From the NCBI GenBank assembly GCA_020631735.1, contig CM036159.1, positions 19,569,511-19,633,510 of the forward strand: a stretch of 64,000 nucleotides of DNA, in the 5' to 3' direction. Below, in pieces: positions 11,672 through 23,276 of this stretch (position 1 is the stretch's first letter; every line of letters begins with the position of its first letter). The notes beneath the pieces were generated by a model that was given only the letters and a program-made list of their open reading frames with translations, had not been told where the DNA came from and did not search any database. Made by a program: the position numbers and the translations under genes. Source of the stretch: Saccharum officinarum. Taxonomy: Eukaryota; Streptophyta; Magnoliopsida; Poales; Poaceae.

Positions 11672-12560
11672 ATAAGCAGCAGCAGCAGCCGGAGCTCATC
11701 GCAACCGCAGGAGATGGCGCGGAGCCAACCACGTATCCATCCAACGCCCGGGACTCAGGAAGAGGATCACAGCTCCAGGTAAAGAACAGAAGAGAGAGGA
11801 GGGAGGGAGGGAGCCGGAGAGGAGGGGAAAGGGTGCAGGAGATCGAAGGGGACTGGGGCCCAGTGGGGGAGGGAAGGGGAGAAGGACGGGAACCACCACC
11901 ACGTTGCCCCCCGCTAGTGGCCGAGCTGGCACCGACCAATCCCAGCGCGCGCCACGCCCAGACCCGGCCCCCGAGATTTTTTTTCTCCTCCGTTTCCCTC
12001 GTCCCCCGTCGCCTGACGCCGAAACTCCCCGCCATTGGGGTAAATTCCCTCGGTCTCTCGGCCTTTCGGCGGCGGCGTCGATCATGGAAAGCGACGGGAC
12101 GGAGGCGCGGGCTGCTCGATCCGCCTGCCAGGTGGGGAAAGTGTTGGCAGCGCGGGCGCGCAGTGCCGAGCGGCCGTGCGGGGTCAGCCTTGTGCAGACG
12201 AGAGGATTCCCGTCCCGTGCTTTTACTGTGTCCGGGGCTCCGGCAGGGCGCATGTGGGCGGTCGCGGCCGCGCGGGGCGGGTGGCGGGGTGGGGTGGGGC
12301 GGGCGGCGGTGAGCCGTGAGCCCGTGAACGACCCGAGCCCGCGCGGACGAGAGGATTCCCGTGCGCGCATGTGGGTGGTCACTTTCGGCGGCGCGCAGTT
12401 GTTCGCGCGCGTCGAAGGAGGTTGGAGCATTTTTTTTCCTTTCTTTTTCTTGTTGCTGGCGGCTTGGCTTGGAGTTGCCGGTGGGCGTGCGAGCGAGTTC
12501 GGTCACGGCGGCTGCGGCGGCGGCGGACGGCGACGGGGAATTTAATCGGGGAGTGATTCG
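11672..12560. promoter_or_regulatory. GC-rich upstream region of PIP5K
   Basis: Base composition switches abruptly to GC-rich, with many CpGs, a CAG/CGG-rich leader, and purine runs such as GGGAGGGAGGGAG at about 11800. This is typical of the CpG-rich 5' end of a grass gene. Several frames of 200-280 codons overlap on both strands here. They read as low-complexity Pro/Ala/Arg/Gly and carry no recognisable domain, so I regard them as a composition effect. Whether a divergent transcript also starts here is open. Confidence 0.55.
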
Positions 12561-14704
12561 GAGTGTCGATGGCCATGTGAGTAATTGAGTATTCGTCGGA
12601 GATTATCTTTCCTGGCACAGGAGAGCGACGTAGGATTCCTTGAACAATTCCTCTGTTTTTATCTCGGTGCGCTGACCCATTGGACCACGTTTCTTACGGA
12701 CGCAGTGGTTGACTTCGACGGTGGAAAAAGGTACAACTGTACAAGCACCAGAGGTCCATTATTACGCATGCTTATATATATGGACGCGGCTGCACGCATG
12801 TGCATGCGTTAGCCTTACAACACGCACACTCTAAAAATAGAAATAAAAAAGTACACTTTCCATCTTAGGAAAGTAGCCGTCCGCGTGCGCGCGTGAAGTG
12901 CTACTAAGGCAGGCCAGCGCTCGCTTCGAACCTTCCCCTCTCCCCTCTCCCCTGTTTCTCTCCTATTTGCATTTCCCTTCCAGTAAACAATACTAGGCAT
13001 AAAAAATAGCAGAGTTACACAAACGGTCACAAAAAAAAATAGAACCAACCAGATATGATACTATAAACATTTCAAAAAATTTTGCATCACCTGATAAGCA
13101 CATCTGATCCTAAATGTAAGCAATTCAGTTATTTTGCATAAACAATTCAGTTGTTTTGCATAAACAATTAAATAGTACTACAGTTCCTACTGCATAGCAG
13201 ATCTCATACTAAATGATAAAAGCAGATTTGATCCTAACTTGGACATGCTAATGACTACTGCACATCTTACTGCCAGATGTTGTTCTTACTAGTACATGGA
13301 TATATGTTTTATGCACCACTCCTATATATACATGTTGCTGCATTAAAACTTTCTTTTGTTAAATGTTGCACATAGTTACTGCACATGGTTACTCCTATGG
13401 ATGTAATAACATGCTCATTTTGATGTTTGATGGTCTCACACCTGCAATTTTATAGAAGCACAAGATAAGCACATAGATGATAGTGAGAACTGAGGAAAAA
13501 ATATTTAAATCAACTGAGTTGAGGACGACAAAGCCTAAAAATTTCAACTTTCTTCAAAAAGTTTTTCTCTGGTGAGGTCATAGGCACATTTTTAGTGTTT
13601 ACACACATAATTGCTACAATGATGCTAATAACTTGTCTGACTAATGGTATTAATTTGCTTACCGGAGTACTAATAAATTGCCTGACTAATAACTCAATTG
13701 TTTCGCATGTTCAGGGTAATAAAGAAGTAGTGTCCTACTTGTGCTGCAGATTTTCTATCTCCAAGCATTTGGAGCACAAGGGACATCGCCTATGTTGGGT
13801 TGGTTATTATCGATACATGTCACTGAGGAAGAAAAAAATCATGTATGACGATCTCTAAATACATGTGAAGATATAAATTTACCATATGACGATGGTCTAG
13901 ATGATTATATTTAGACCAAAATACACGTGAGATCTCTGTCCTAGCTAGGTCGCCCTCCTGGATGAAAGTCTGCAAAAAAAAACAGCAGCAAAATTGCGTT
14001 AACAAAAATTAAGAAAATTGCTAGTGAAAACATGAAAAATTACTTGATACTGAAAAAAGAATTACTTATGTATAGATTTACAATACAAAAATAATAGAGG
14101 CTGCCAGTTGCTAGCTAGCAAAAATATTAGGGGCTGCCAACTAAACTGTAACCTGACTGAAAGTACCCATTATGCTCTTAACACTAGGCGTTGCTAGCTA
14201 GCTGTTCATAGAAGCAACGGAAGGAACATCACATGCAGGTGGTGTGGCAAGGGGCTGTTGCACAGCCAGAAGGCAAAAAGAGAGAAAGAGGGGGCATAAA
14301 AAACAAAATAAAGTTACAGTATTGGTACTAGGCGCCGCCGATGTGGCTTTCAACATTAGTGTATGCTGATGCTATGCTTTTAAGTGGAAAAACAAAGCTG
14401 TTATGCTGCTGCTATACTTTTCAATGGAAGAGCAAGCTGCTTGCTCTCTCTTAGTAGCAGCATTACATTGGCAAAATGACATTGGCATGGCAGTGCAAAG
14501 CAAACAACAGCAAAAGGAGAAACAGATTAAAAATTAACTCTAATTAAAGCTGCTAAAGTCTAAACAGTGGGAGGGTAGCAACAAGTGTAGGGGCATGGGC
14601 CTCTGAATTAGTGGGGAGCTAGGGACATGGAGCCTCTAAAAATATGTTCTGGATGAAGCTGCCAATGTTGACAACCGGCGACTAACAACCTCAATTGGTG
14701 ATAA
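12561..14704. other. Unannotated AT-rich intergenic region
   Basis: I recognise no gene. There is a short tandem duplication (CAATTCAGTTNTTTTGCATAAA, two copies at about 13125-13170) and a CT-rich patch at 12930-12965. The Tat element is inserted at the right edge, so this DNA was originally continuous with the sequence starting at 29726. Confidence 0.5.
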
Positions 14705-14709
14705 GCAGG

Positions 14710-15873
14710 TGTCGGTGTTCGGACCGAGGGGGGTCCTAAACCAACGAGTAAATGCTGCGTGACTCTTTCCTGGATGGTGATGCAAGGAGAACACACGGGG
14801 GTTTATCCTGGTTCGGGCAAAAGAAGGCCCTACGTCCAGCGGGGGGGAGAGGTTTGTATTTCCTTGCACCGAGGTGCTCGTGTAGGGGTTACAAGCAGGC
14901 GAGAGAGGGTGTCGAGCCCAAGTCTCAAAGAGAAAAAAGGAGAAAGGCGGTTGCTTGAGATGTTGATCTCTTGCTTTTCGTTGTTCGGTCGAGTGGTTGG
15001 TTGTTTCGTCTTCTTTTTGTTCGTCTGTTCGTTGGTTGGTTCGTTTTTCCCCGCCCCTCTGTCGAAGCCTGGCCTACCCTTTTATAAGGCGAGAGGAGGC
15101 CAAGCCAAGGGGAGCCTTGAGGTGATGCTTTGTCGATTCCTGTTGAGTTGACTGTAGCGACGTGCCTTCGGAATGGCCGCCATCCCTGGGTACCCTGACG
15201 TTGTGGGAGACAAGATGGCGAAATGACCCAGAGCGCCATGCCATACCGTCCTTCGAACTGAGCCGAGCGTCGAAGCTGGGTCGAGGCCGGGTCGAGGTTG
15301 GATGGATAAGGCCGAATCCCTGATATCGCGGGGAACGGACCTTGTCTTATCCTCCCTCGAGGGTGATTGATGGTGAACAGTGTGCGGTAAGGTGGGTACA
15401 GTGACGGGTTTCACCTCCCATCACGGGATGGGCGGTAAAACAGTGAGACTCGACGTGGGTATTGTTCCCACGTTGGTCCATGCCGCAGCCATGCCGGTAG
15501 GTGGTAGTAGGTACCCGCATTGAATGCTATGGCTTTCGTCCTGGGGTAGGTAAAGAAAACGCGTCGAGGAGCCGGGGCGCGGTCGAGGCGCCCCGTCGAG
15601 CGGGCCTCGTACGAGTCGGAAGTCGAGGCGGTCGAGCGGTCGACGGAGCCGGGGCGCGGTCGAGGCGCCCCGTCGAGCGGGCCTCGTACGAGTCGGAGCC
15701 GGGGCGCGGTCGAGGCGCCCCGTCGAGCGGGCCACGTACGAGTCGGAGGTCGAGGCGCCCCGTCGAGCGGGCCGCGTGATACTCGGCCGAGGTGGGCTAT
15801 CTTTCATCGCGGTTTCGGTTATGTTAGTGTTTTGGCGATAGCTGTGGGAACCCCCGTACTGTTGGTACCGATA
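14710..15873 (-). repeat. 3' LTR of the Tat element (left copy)
   Basis: It runs from TGTCGGTGTTCGGACC on the plus strand to GTTGGTACCGATA; the right copy ends GACA instead. It matches 28373-29720 almost base for base, including the block around CCTGGTTCGGGCAAAAG. It is about 184 bp shorter because it has fewer 50-bp minisatellite units. On the minus strand a TATA-type sequence, CCTTATAAAAGG, lies near 15079-15090. Confidence 0.95.
15569..15778. repeat. 50-bp GC-rich minisatellite, left LTR (three full units plus a partial)
   Basis: Units start GAGCCGGGGCGCGGTCGAGG at 15569, 15646 and 15696, and a partial unit follows at 15746. A 27-bp non-repeat insertion (GAAGTCGAGGCGGTCGAGCG...) separates units 1 and 2. 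Each unit contains the inverted pair GGGGCGC...GCGCCCC and can fold. Confidence 0.92.
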
Positions 15874-15886
15874 GTAGCCCCCGAGC
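15874..15886 (-). other. Polypurine tract of the Tat element
   Basis: Directly upstream of the 3' LTR the minus strand reads GCTCGGGGGCTAC, the purine-rich primer site for plus-strand DNA. Similar CTCGGGGGCT motifs recur on the minus strand near 15990, 16069 and 21799. Confidence 0.75.
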
Positions 15887-16065
15887 CTTTGGGTGAGTGT
15901 GTGATCACTCTCCCAGAGGTTGGTCAGAACTGGAGTCGTGGCGTCGTGATTTTTTCCGGTGGGGGCGCGCGAGCGCACCCGCCGGGTGTAGCCCCCGAGG
16001 CCTCGGTGGAGTATGGAGACTCCTCCGAGGTCTTGTACGCGTTTGATTGGGGAACGTTTCGTTGC

Positions 16066-17061
16066 GGTCAAGCCCCCGAGCCTCGCGCGCGCGAGGTCGA
16101 TCAGGGTCCCGGCCGTCTTTCGCTGTGCGACCCTCGCGCTCCTTTTTCGAAAAAAGGAGGAGGGGTGGAGAATGTCGTACTACCCTCGTTTGGGCCCGAG
16201 TTACGACGATCTCCGGTGAGCTGCTAGCGGGGGAATTCGAGTGAGAACCCGTGCCCCGTTCGTTAGGGGTCGGCTAGTGGCCCGGAGGCGCCCTCAAAAA
16301 TGCCAAGAAGTGGTCGTGTGGATCTCGATTCCCTTCGACAGGATTCGAGGGCTCGATGCCTCCCCCGGAGGGATTCCTACCACAACCTTCTCCTTCGGCC
16401 TCGAATACGTCCTGGGGTGCCTCGAGAGCGCGGCTCGAGCCCTTGGCCATGTACGGGCGCACCCTGGGACGTCCCTAACTCTGTTGCTCGAGGGCAGCTG
16501 TCGAACCCCGTTCGAGGGCCAGCTTTCGCTCCCTCGAGGCTTATTGCGGGCTTCGCACCCATTTTTGCGGTCGGGACCCCGAGCCTCGCACGCACGAGGT
16601 CGATCAGAGTCCCAGCCGTCTTTCGCGACCCTCACGCCCCTTTTTCGAGAAAAGGAGGAGGGGTGGAGAACGTCGTACTACCCTCGTTTGGGCCCGAGTT
16701 ACGACGATCTCCGGTGAGCTGCTAGCGGGGGAATTCGAGTGAGAACCCGTGCCCTGTTCGTTAGGGGTCGGCTAGTGGCCCGGAGGCGCCCTCAAAAATG
16801 CCAAGAAGTGGTCGTGTGGATCTCGATTCCCTTCGATAGGATTCGAGGGCTCGATGCCTCCCCCGGAGGGATTCCTACCACAACCTTCTCCTTCGGCCTC
16901 GAATACGTCCTGGGGTGCCTCGAGAGCGCGGCTCGAGCCCTTGGCCATGTACGGGCGCACCCTGGGACGTCCCTAACTCTGTTGCTCGAGGGCAGCTGTC
17001 GAACCCCGTTCGAGGGCCAGCTTTCGCTCCCTCGAGACTTATTGCGGGCTTCGCACCCATT
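16066..17061 (+). repeat. 498-bp tandem duplication upstream of the Tat reverse gene
   Basis: Two copies of a ~498-bp unit lie head to tail (about 16066-16563 and 16564-17061). Landmarks repeat at the same spacing: GAAAAAAGGAGGAGGGGTGG/GAGAAAAGGAGGAGGGGTGG, GAATTCGAGTGAGAACCCGT and GCCAAGAAGTGGTCGTGTGG. The first ~100 bp of each unit differ more than the rest. Long frames through the repeats (such as 16241-16717) are low-complexity and are not considered genes. Confidence 0.9.
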
Positions 17062-17263
17062 TACCACGTACCTGGGGATATTCCGTTGGCCGAGCGCGTT
17101 TTTTCGGGAGACGAGATCGGCGCGGTAGCGGCATATGGTTACGACGTGGGGAGCGGCCACGTGCCCAGTTTCTGCGAGATATAAGGAAACGGTTAGGTGA
17201 GCGCATTTAATGCGGGAAACTGTTCCTACCTTCTCGCGCGGCCGTTGGGCTTCCGTCTGGGCA

Positions 17264-17270
17264 TATAAAG
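17264..17270 (+). promoter_or_regulatory. TATA box of the Tat reverse-orientation gene
   Basis: TATAAAG in GGGCATATAAAGCTAAGG lies about 150 bp upstream of the ATG at 17417. A C/T-rich leader follows (CCTTTCCTTCCATCCCCCCT just before the ATG). The gene therefore appears to have its own promoter inside the element, separate from the LTR and pointing away from the 3' LTR. The 17062-17263 stretch shows no other recognisable site. Confidence 0.6.
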
Positions 17271-17416
17271 CTAAGGCCTAGGGGTCTACGTTCCCCACCG
17301 ATCGCTTGCGTCCCTGCAATCCTTTGCCTTAGACATCCCCTGCCACATCGCGTTCTCCGCCCGTATCGCCGCAGCCACCGCATCCTTTCCTTCCATCCCC
17401 CCTTCCGACGACATCG

Positions 17417-20400
17417 ATGGCAGGAAAGAGCCAGATCCTCCCCGCCGACGACTGGGCCGCCTCCTCGGTGACGGAGAGGAGGTTGGAGGAGTTGGTCGAG
17501 GACGGGCTGCTGCGGCCGAGGACGAACTTGTTGCAGCCGGAGTGGATGGCGCCGCCCCCTGCCCATCGGGAGCCAGCGCCCCCTGAAGGGTATGTGGTGA
17601 GCTTCGTCAGCTTTCATGAGCGGGGGTTCGGCGTGCCGACGTCGGTCTTCATGCGCGCGCTCCTCCACCACTACCGGGTGGAACTTCATCACCTTTCCCC
17701 CAACGCCGTCGCGCAGGCCGCCATCTTCGCGGCGGTCTGCGAGGGCTACCTCGGGGTGGAGCCGCAGTGGAACCTGTGGCTTCACCTTTTCAAGGCCGAG
17801 CTCTTCGCCAAGAGGGCGGGGGAGAAAGGCGTCCTGTGCGCGGCCCGAGTTGGGAGCTGCGTGCTACAGGTGAGATCGGGTCGGACGGATCTATACATCC
17901 CGGCCCGCCTCATCTCCTCGAACAGTGGGTGGCACGAGGGTTGGTTCTACCTCCGCAATGATGAAAATCAGTTGCCGAGGTACACCGGCCGCGTGCTGAC
18001 TGCTCGAGAGGAGCATTGGTCGTACGGAGTGCCCGAGGCCGAGAAGACGCGCTTGGACCCGCTGCTGGCGGCGCTGCAGCAGCTTCGCCTTCGGGGCCTA
18101 ACGGCTGCGGCGGTGGCTGCGGCCTTCCATCGCCGCAGAGTGATGCCGTTGTGCCGGCGTCGTCTCCGCCTGGACCAGATGACTCCGGAGGCGAACCTGG
18201 AGGGTACCCGGATGTCCCACGAATCCCTCACCCTTGAGGAGGTCCTCCGGCGGGCTCGCCGGATGGTCGGGAACTTCAAGGCGGAGGAGGCCAATCAGGT
18301 TCCCATGAGGCCTACCGAAGGGTGCGAATCCGTGGTACGTATCTCGGGGCTGAGGTATTGCTATTCTTGTTTTTCTGTGGATTTTGCTGATGTGGTCGAG
18401 GCCGGCGTGTAGGACTTGTCGGCGTTGCGGGAAACGCGCCCACCAGTCCCGGAGGACCGGCCCGCCCGGGAGGCTCGACGCCTGCATGCCTCCCAGAAGA
18501 AGCAGGCCAAGGAGACGGCCAAGAAGCGGGCGATCCGCAAGGCCAAAGAGGCGGAGGCGTTGAAGAAGCTTCGGCGCCAGCAGACCATCGACGGGGTCCC
18601 CCTGGCGCCGTCGCCTTCCGAGACGGTCTCGGGGGAGGACGACGACAGCAGCGGCGAAGACGATGATGCCCTGTCGCGATATGAGATCGCGACTGGGCTT
18701 GGGGACCTTCCCGACATTCGCCCCCTGCTGGAGCCCATCGGGGGGGCGTCCTCCTCGATCGTCGTAGTCGAGGAGCCTGAGGGGAAGAAGGCGGAGAAGG
18801 AGACGGGCCCCTCGACGGGAGGGGCCGCTTTACCCCGGACCCATCGAGAGGGGTCAACAGGAACGTCCGCGCCAGCCCAGGCCCCGCAGGCTCGGGCAGG
18901 GGCTGGGACGGCAGTACCGGCGTCGTCATCGGCGGCGGCGCCGGCAGGCGTAAGAACCCGAGGTCAGCTGGCCTCGGAGGCACAGAGGGCGCAGGGCGGT
19001 GCGTCGGCCGGGGCTCCCAGGAGCGCTCGTTCTGCTGGTGAGGCCGCCACGAGGCCACCATCGGCCGTCCCGGGAGGCTCGGGTCGCGCGGGGTCGAGGT
19101 ACTTGGTGCCGATTTCCGGGTAAGTATCTCAGCTTGGTTGTCCTGCCTTTCCCAAAGTCCGTTGGCCGACAATTCTTCTCACTTCGCAGGCTGAAGCGGA
19201 AGGCGGAGCCGATGGGGCCTACCCCTGTGAAGTCGCTGCGAGCCGGCGCCGTTGTCCTCAACCGGACGGCGGAGCAGGACGCGGCCTGGGTCCGTCAGGT
19301 CGAGGCCGCGAAAGGGCGCCTGCGACAACGGCAGGGGTCAGCCGACGCCGCGGCGGTTGCCGGCCCGGAGCCTGCCGTCGAGGGGTCCGAACCGGTAAAG
19401 GCGGCGGCGCTTGACGTAGTCGAGGCGGGACCCAGGTCGTCGGGGACGGCCGAGGCTGCCGTCGCGGTCGCGACGGGCGAGGCACCCGTCCACGACGCGG
19501 AGCGGGCGGGTGCTGACGTGACCATGGAGGAGGTCGCGTCGGCGTCAGGGCAAGAGACGGCCCGGGCGAGGGGGTCGCGGCCGCAACAAGGCCCGTTGGC
19601 AGAGCCAGCGGGCATGGTGGAGGTCGGGGCGGTCGAGCCCCTATCCGGAGTACCGGAAGAAGAAGCGCCGGTTCCGGAGGTGCCAACGGTCGAGGCGCGG
19701 GCACCGGCGCCGTCGTCGGTCGAGGCGCCGGCTCCAGAAGCGCCGGCGGTCGTAAGTGCCCGCCCTCACGTTCCCCTCGACAACATCCCCCTGGACAAGG
19801 GAAAACAAGCGATGGGGGTCGAGGGGGGTGAGGTCACGGACCAGGCCGGTGTCGCGACGGCCGTTGGAGAGGTGGATACCGCGGGCGAGGCTGGTCCTTC
19901 CGCGGGACCGGGAGACGCCCCGGCCGGGTCATCTTCGTCGTGGCCCGACATCGCCGCGCTGGCGATAGCGCGGGCAGAGACGGAGCTGCCGAGGTGGGGG
20001 GCCGTCCCTTCAGTTCAGGGACGCTACGAACCCCGACGCCGAGCCCATCTTTGTCTTGAGCGACAAAGACGAAGTGCACCGATGGGAATACCTCGAGGGC
20101 GTCCGCCAGCACCTTGACCGGTTGCTCCGAGTGGCATCCGGTGCCGTGCGGAGTATGGGGGATGCCACCGAGGTATGATCGACCCGTCGGCTTGCTTGAT
20201 ATGTTTTTTCCTCGGATTTGTGACCTTTTCGAATTGCGTTCAGGAGCTGAAGGAGTACTCCCGCCGCAAGTCGCTCTTCATCCGGGACGAGAGTGGCGTG
20301 TGGGGCGCGCTGTCCCAGCAACGGGTCCTGGTCGAGGAGGCCCAGAAACAGCTATCCAATCGGAACGCCGAGATGGCTGAGCTGCGCGTCGCATACGCCG

Positions 20401-21277
20401 TGGTGAAAGAAGAGGCGACGCAGGCATGGGCGGCCGAGGCCGTGATGCGCACTAGCCTGGACAAGGCTCGGGAGGAGGCTGCCCAGGCGCGCAGGGACCT
20501 CGAGCCCTTGTCTGCGCGGGTGAGGGAGCTCGAGGAGGATGTCTCCCAGGTTGGCTTTCAGCGCGACGCCTTCCACGCCGAGATCACGACGCTGCAGGGA
20601 GCCGTCCAAGAGAAGGACGCAGCTCTCGAGTCTGCTCGGCAGGAGGTCGAGGCGCTAAAGGCAGCCATCCGTGACAAGGACAGCGCCTTCCTGGGGCTCG
20701 AGCGAACGTGTGGGGGGCTCCGCGACGAGGTCCTGGGCCTGCAGACCCACATCGAGGGTAAGTGTGGTTGTTATAGTCACGACATTGAAGGCCCCGCGTT
20801 GGGCACTAATTTGTTTGTCGTGTTTCAGAGCTGGAGAGAGAGAACCGAGAGGCCCAATCGTGTGCCAACTCCTTCCAGAGCCTCTTCGAAGCCGAGGTCC
20901 GGAGGACCCAACTTCTCCAGGGCGCAATCACCACCGTGTGTGATGGCCTAGGGGTCGAGCCCGACGCCGACACCGGGGAAGATGTTCCGGGGAACTCCTT
21001 CGTCCGACGGATGGTGGCGTTGGGCCGCCTTGCCCGGGAGAAGATACGGAACGGCCTCCATCACGGCGTGAAGAGGGCGCTGGCCGTCGTCCGTTCGGGG
21101 TTTGTGTTTGACATGAGGCTCGTTGCCGAGGGCTTCATCACAGACCCCGATCGGACAGACGAGGAGAACGAGGATGCCTGCGTGGAGCTGATCGAAGCCG
21201 CCGAAGAACCTGGAAGTCGTCTGGCCTCGCTTTTTGAAGCCGAGGTGGTTCCGCCTGCCGACGACGAAGGCCTGTGA
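17417..21277 (+). pseudogene. Reverse-orientation five-exon gene of the Tat element ('putative gypsy type transposon' domain plus coiled coil)
   Basis: Exons, joined by GT-AG introns of 70-78 bp: 17417-18334, 18413-19119, 19190-20172, 20244-20757 and 20829-21277. Joined they make 3571 nt, exactly one base over a whole number of codons. The extra base fits a G run at 19996-20001, after which the coding sense moves to the next frame. Apart from that the gene is open for about 1189 codons. Exon 1 encodes a compact region (LVEDGLLRPRTNLLQPEW, FMRALLHHYRVELHHLSPNA, GWHEGWFYLRND) that I recognise as the 'putative gypsy type transposon' family of plant Tat elements. Exons 2-3 are Lys/Arg-rich, then acidic and Ala/Pro-rich. 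Exon 4 is a long coiled coil (LSNRNAEMAELRVAYAVVKE onward). Exon 5 is helical and acidic, ending PPADDEGL. The function is unknown. Reverse-strand ORFs are known in this clade; what I infer here is the full splicing pattern. Confidence 0.8.
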
Positions 21278-21921
21278 GCCAAATCTGGGCATGAAGGCCC
21301 ATGTAATAAGTTAGTATTTCGAATTTTGATCGTGGTGGCCGCGGAGGCCTAAAAGACTCGAAACATAAACCGGTTCGTGGTTGATTCAGTTTTACTCGAG
21401 CTTTTCTTCCCTTTATCGCACGGATCGTGTTCTCGTGTGATTTACTTAGCGCGCAGCTACATCCCTTGGCGTAAGGGAGCGAGTGGAGGTACCGTAGCCT
21501 CGGAGGCGTGATGTTGCGGCCTAGTAAATCGTGTGAGAGCCTGATCTAAGCGACAGGGGGTATGTTCTTTTTTAATTTTAGGAACCGTTGTTTAGATCTT
21601 CTCAGCGTGAAGGCGTACCTCTAAAAGGCGTAAGGGTTGAGTGGAGGTACCGTAGCCTCGGAGGCGTAGGTGATGCTCCAGACTCGAGAGCCCTTTCGAA
21701 CCTTAGGGTGCTCTTTCAGCGAAGTCGATCTAAGAAGCGGTTCTTAAATTTAAAAAAGAGCATAAGTTTTTTCGGGGACCGGGGGTTCCCCCCTTGCAGC
21801 CCCCGAGGGAGGGTCGACTCTGGGAGTGCAGGGTCGATCCTTCCTCATTACGAAACGAAAAATTTTGAACATCGCTGTATTCTTTATTGACGAAAAAGGA
21901 AATACAGAGCCTTGAGGCTTT
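21278..21921. repeat. Spacer between the convergent antisense gene and integrase, with an internal duplication
   Basis: No coding frame is supported here. A block containing GAGTGGAGGTACCGTAGCCT occurs twice, after GCGTAAGGG at about 21469 and 21627, so the spacing is about 158 bp. The region probably carries the 3' end of the plus-strand gene. A purine-rich CTCGGGGGCTGC (minus strand) lies near 21795. Confidence 0.6.
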
Positions 21922-23267
21922 TTAAGGAAAGAAGCAACGTAGCTGTTCAATGTTCCAAGCGTTGGTGAGGATTTCGCCCTTCTCGTTGGATAGCTTGTAG
22001 GTGCCCGGCTTTAGTACTTCTGCGATGATGTACGGCCCTTCCCATGGTGGTGTGAGCTTGTGCCGTCCCTTGGTGTTCTGGTTCCGCCGTAGCACCAAGT
22101 CACCAACGTTGAGGTCACGCTTGCGGACGTATCTGTCGTGGTAGCGTCGGAGACCTTGCTGGTACCTGGCAGAATGCAACAGAGCCACATCTCGGGCTTC
22201 CTCGAGCTGGTCGAGGGCGTCCTGTCTTGTGGCATCGTTGTGTCCTTCGTTGTATGCCTTCAACCTCGGGGATCCGTATTCTATATCGGTTGGTAGCATA
22301 GCCTCAGACCCGTAGACTAAGAAGAACGGAGTGAACCCCGTGGCTCGACTCGGCGTTGTTCTTAGACTCCACAGGACCGAGGGTAGCTCGGCAGCCCATT
22401 TTTTTCCATGTTTGTTTAGTTTGTTAAAGATTCTGGGCTTCAGGCCTTGTAGAACCATGCCGTTGGCACGTTCCACTTGCCCGTTTGTTTTTGGATGAGC
22501 CACGGCCGACCAGAGCACACGGATGTGGTGGTTGTCGCAGAAATCCAAAAACTTTTTGCCAGTGAACTGGGTGCCATTGTCTGTGATGATACAGTTGGGG
22601 ACCCCGAAGCGATGAACAATGTTAGTGAAGAAGAGTACAGCTTGTTCGGACCTGATGCTGGTGATAGGGCGGGCCTCGATCCACTTGGAGAATTTGTCGA
22701 TTGCGACGAGCAAGTGGGTGAAGCCGCCGGTCGTCCTTTTCAGTGGTCCGACAAGGTCGAGCCCCCAAACGGCGAACGGCCATGTGATGGGGATAGTTTG
22801 TAGGGCATGTGCCGGAAGATGGGTCTGTCTCGCATAGTACTGACAACCCTCGCAGGAGCGTACTAGCTTGACAGCGTCGGAGACCGCGGTCGGCCAATAG
22901 AATCCTTGTCGAAAGGCGTTTCCGACAAGGGTTCGAGGCGCAGCGTGGTGACCGCAAGCCCCCGAGTGAAGATCGCCGAGCAGATTTCTGCCTTGCTCTT
23001 TCGTGATGCAACGTTGGAGGATACCGGTAGGGCTACGACGGTAGAGCTCCCTGCTGTCGCCCATGATCACAAAAGTTTTGGCCCGGCGTGCGATCCGTCG
23101 AGCCTCAGTCCTATCCGAGGGGAGGTCCCCTTGGATGAGGTAGTCGAGGTACGGGACGCGCCAATCAGGTTCGAGGTCAGACGGTGGCGTCAAATCTCCC
23201 ACCTGCATGGCTTGAGCCCCGGTCGAGGGGGCTTCTGCCTCAGGTGGAGGGTCGAGCGACGCCCCGT
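21922..23267 (-). pseudogene. Tat element pol, integrase
   Basis: The frame is open for over 420 codons. It shows the zinc-binding HSGACGHH...CEGCQYY region, the catalytic triad in LDLVGPL, ITDNGTQF and NGQVERAN, and the C-terminal GPYIIAEVLKPGTYKL domain of Ty3/gypsy integrases. It ends with CFFP and a stop at 21922. The domain is intact but is out of frame with upstream pol because of the nine-base G/C run at 23268-23276. Integrase inserts the cDNA; the GCAGG duplication fits its 5-bp staggered cut. Confidence 0.92.
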
Positions 23268-23276
23268 CCCCCCCCC

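Noticed and set aside
11539..12545. Overlapping 213-281-codon open frames on both strands upstream of PIP5K
   Set aside because: They overlap each other in a GC-rich promoter, are low-complexity Pro/Ala/Arg/Gly, and show no domain or splice logic.
16241..17128. Open frames of 129-158 codons in the Tat 498-bp repeats
   Set aside because: They simply follow the tandem duplication, exist in several frames on both strands, and have no recognisable family.
17207..20943. Minus-strand and alternative-frame ORFs over the Tat antisense gene
   Set aside because: Shadows of the spliced plus-strand exons; Arg/Pro/Ser-rich composition without recognisable motifs.
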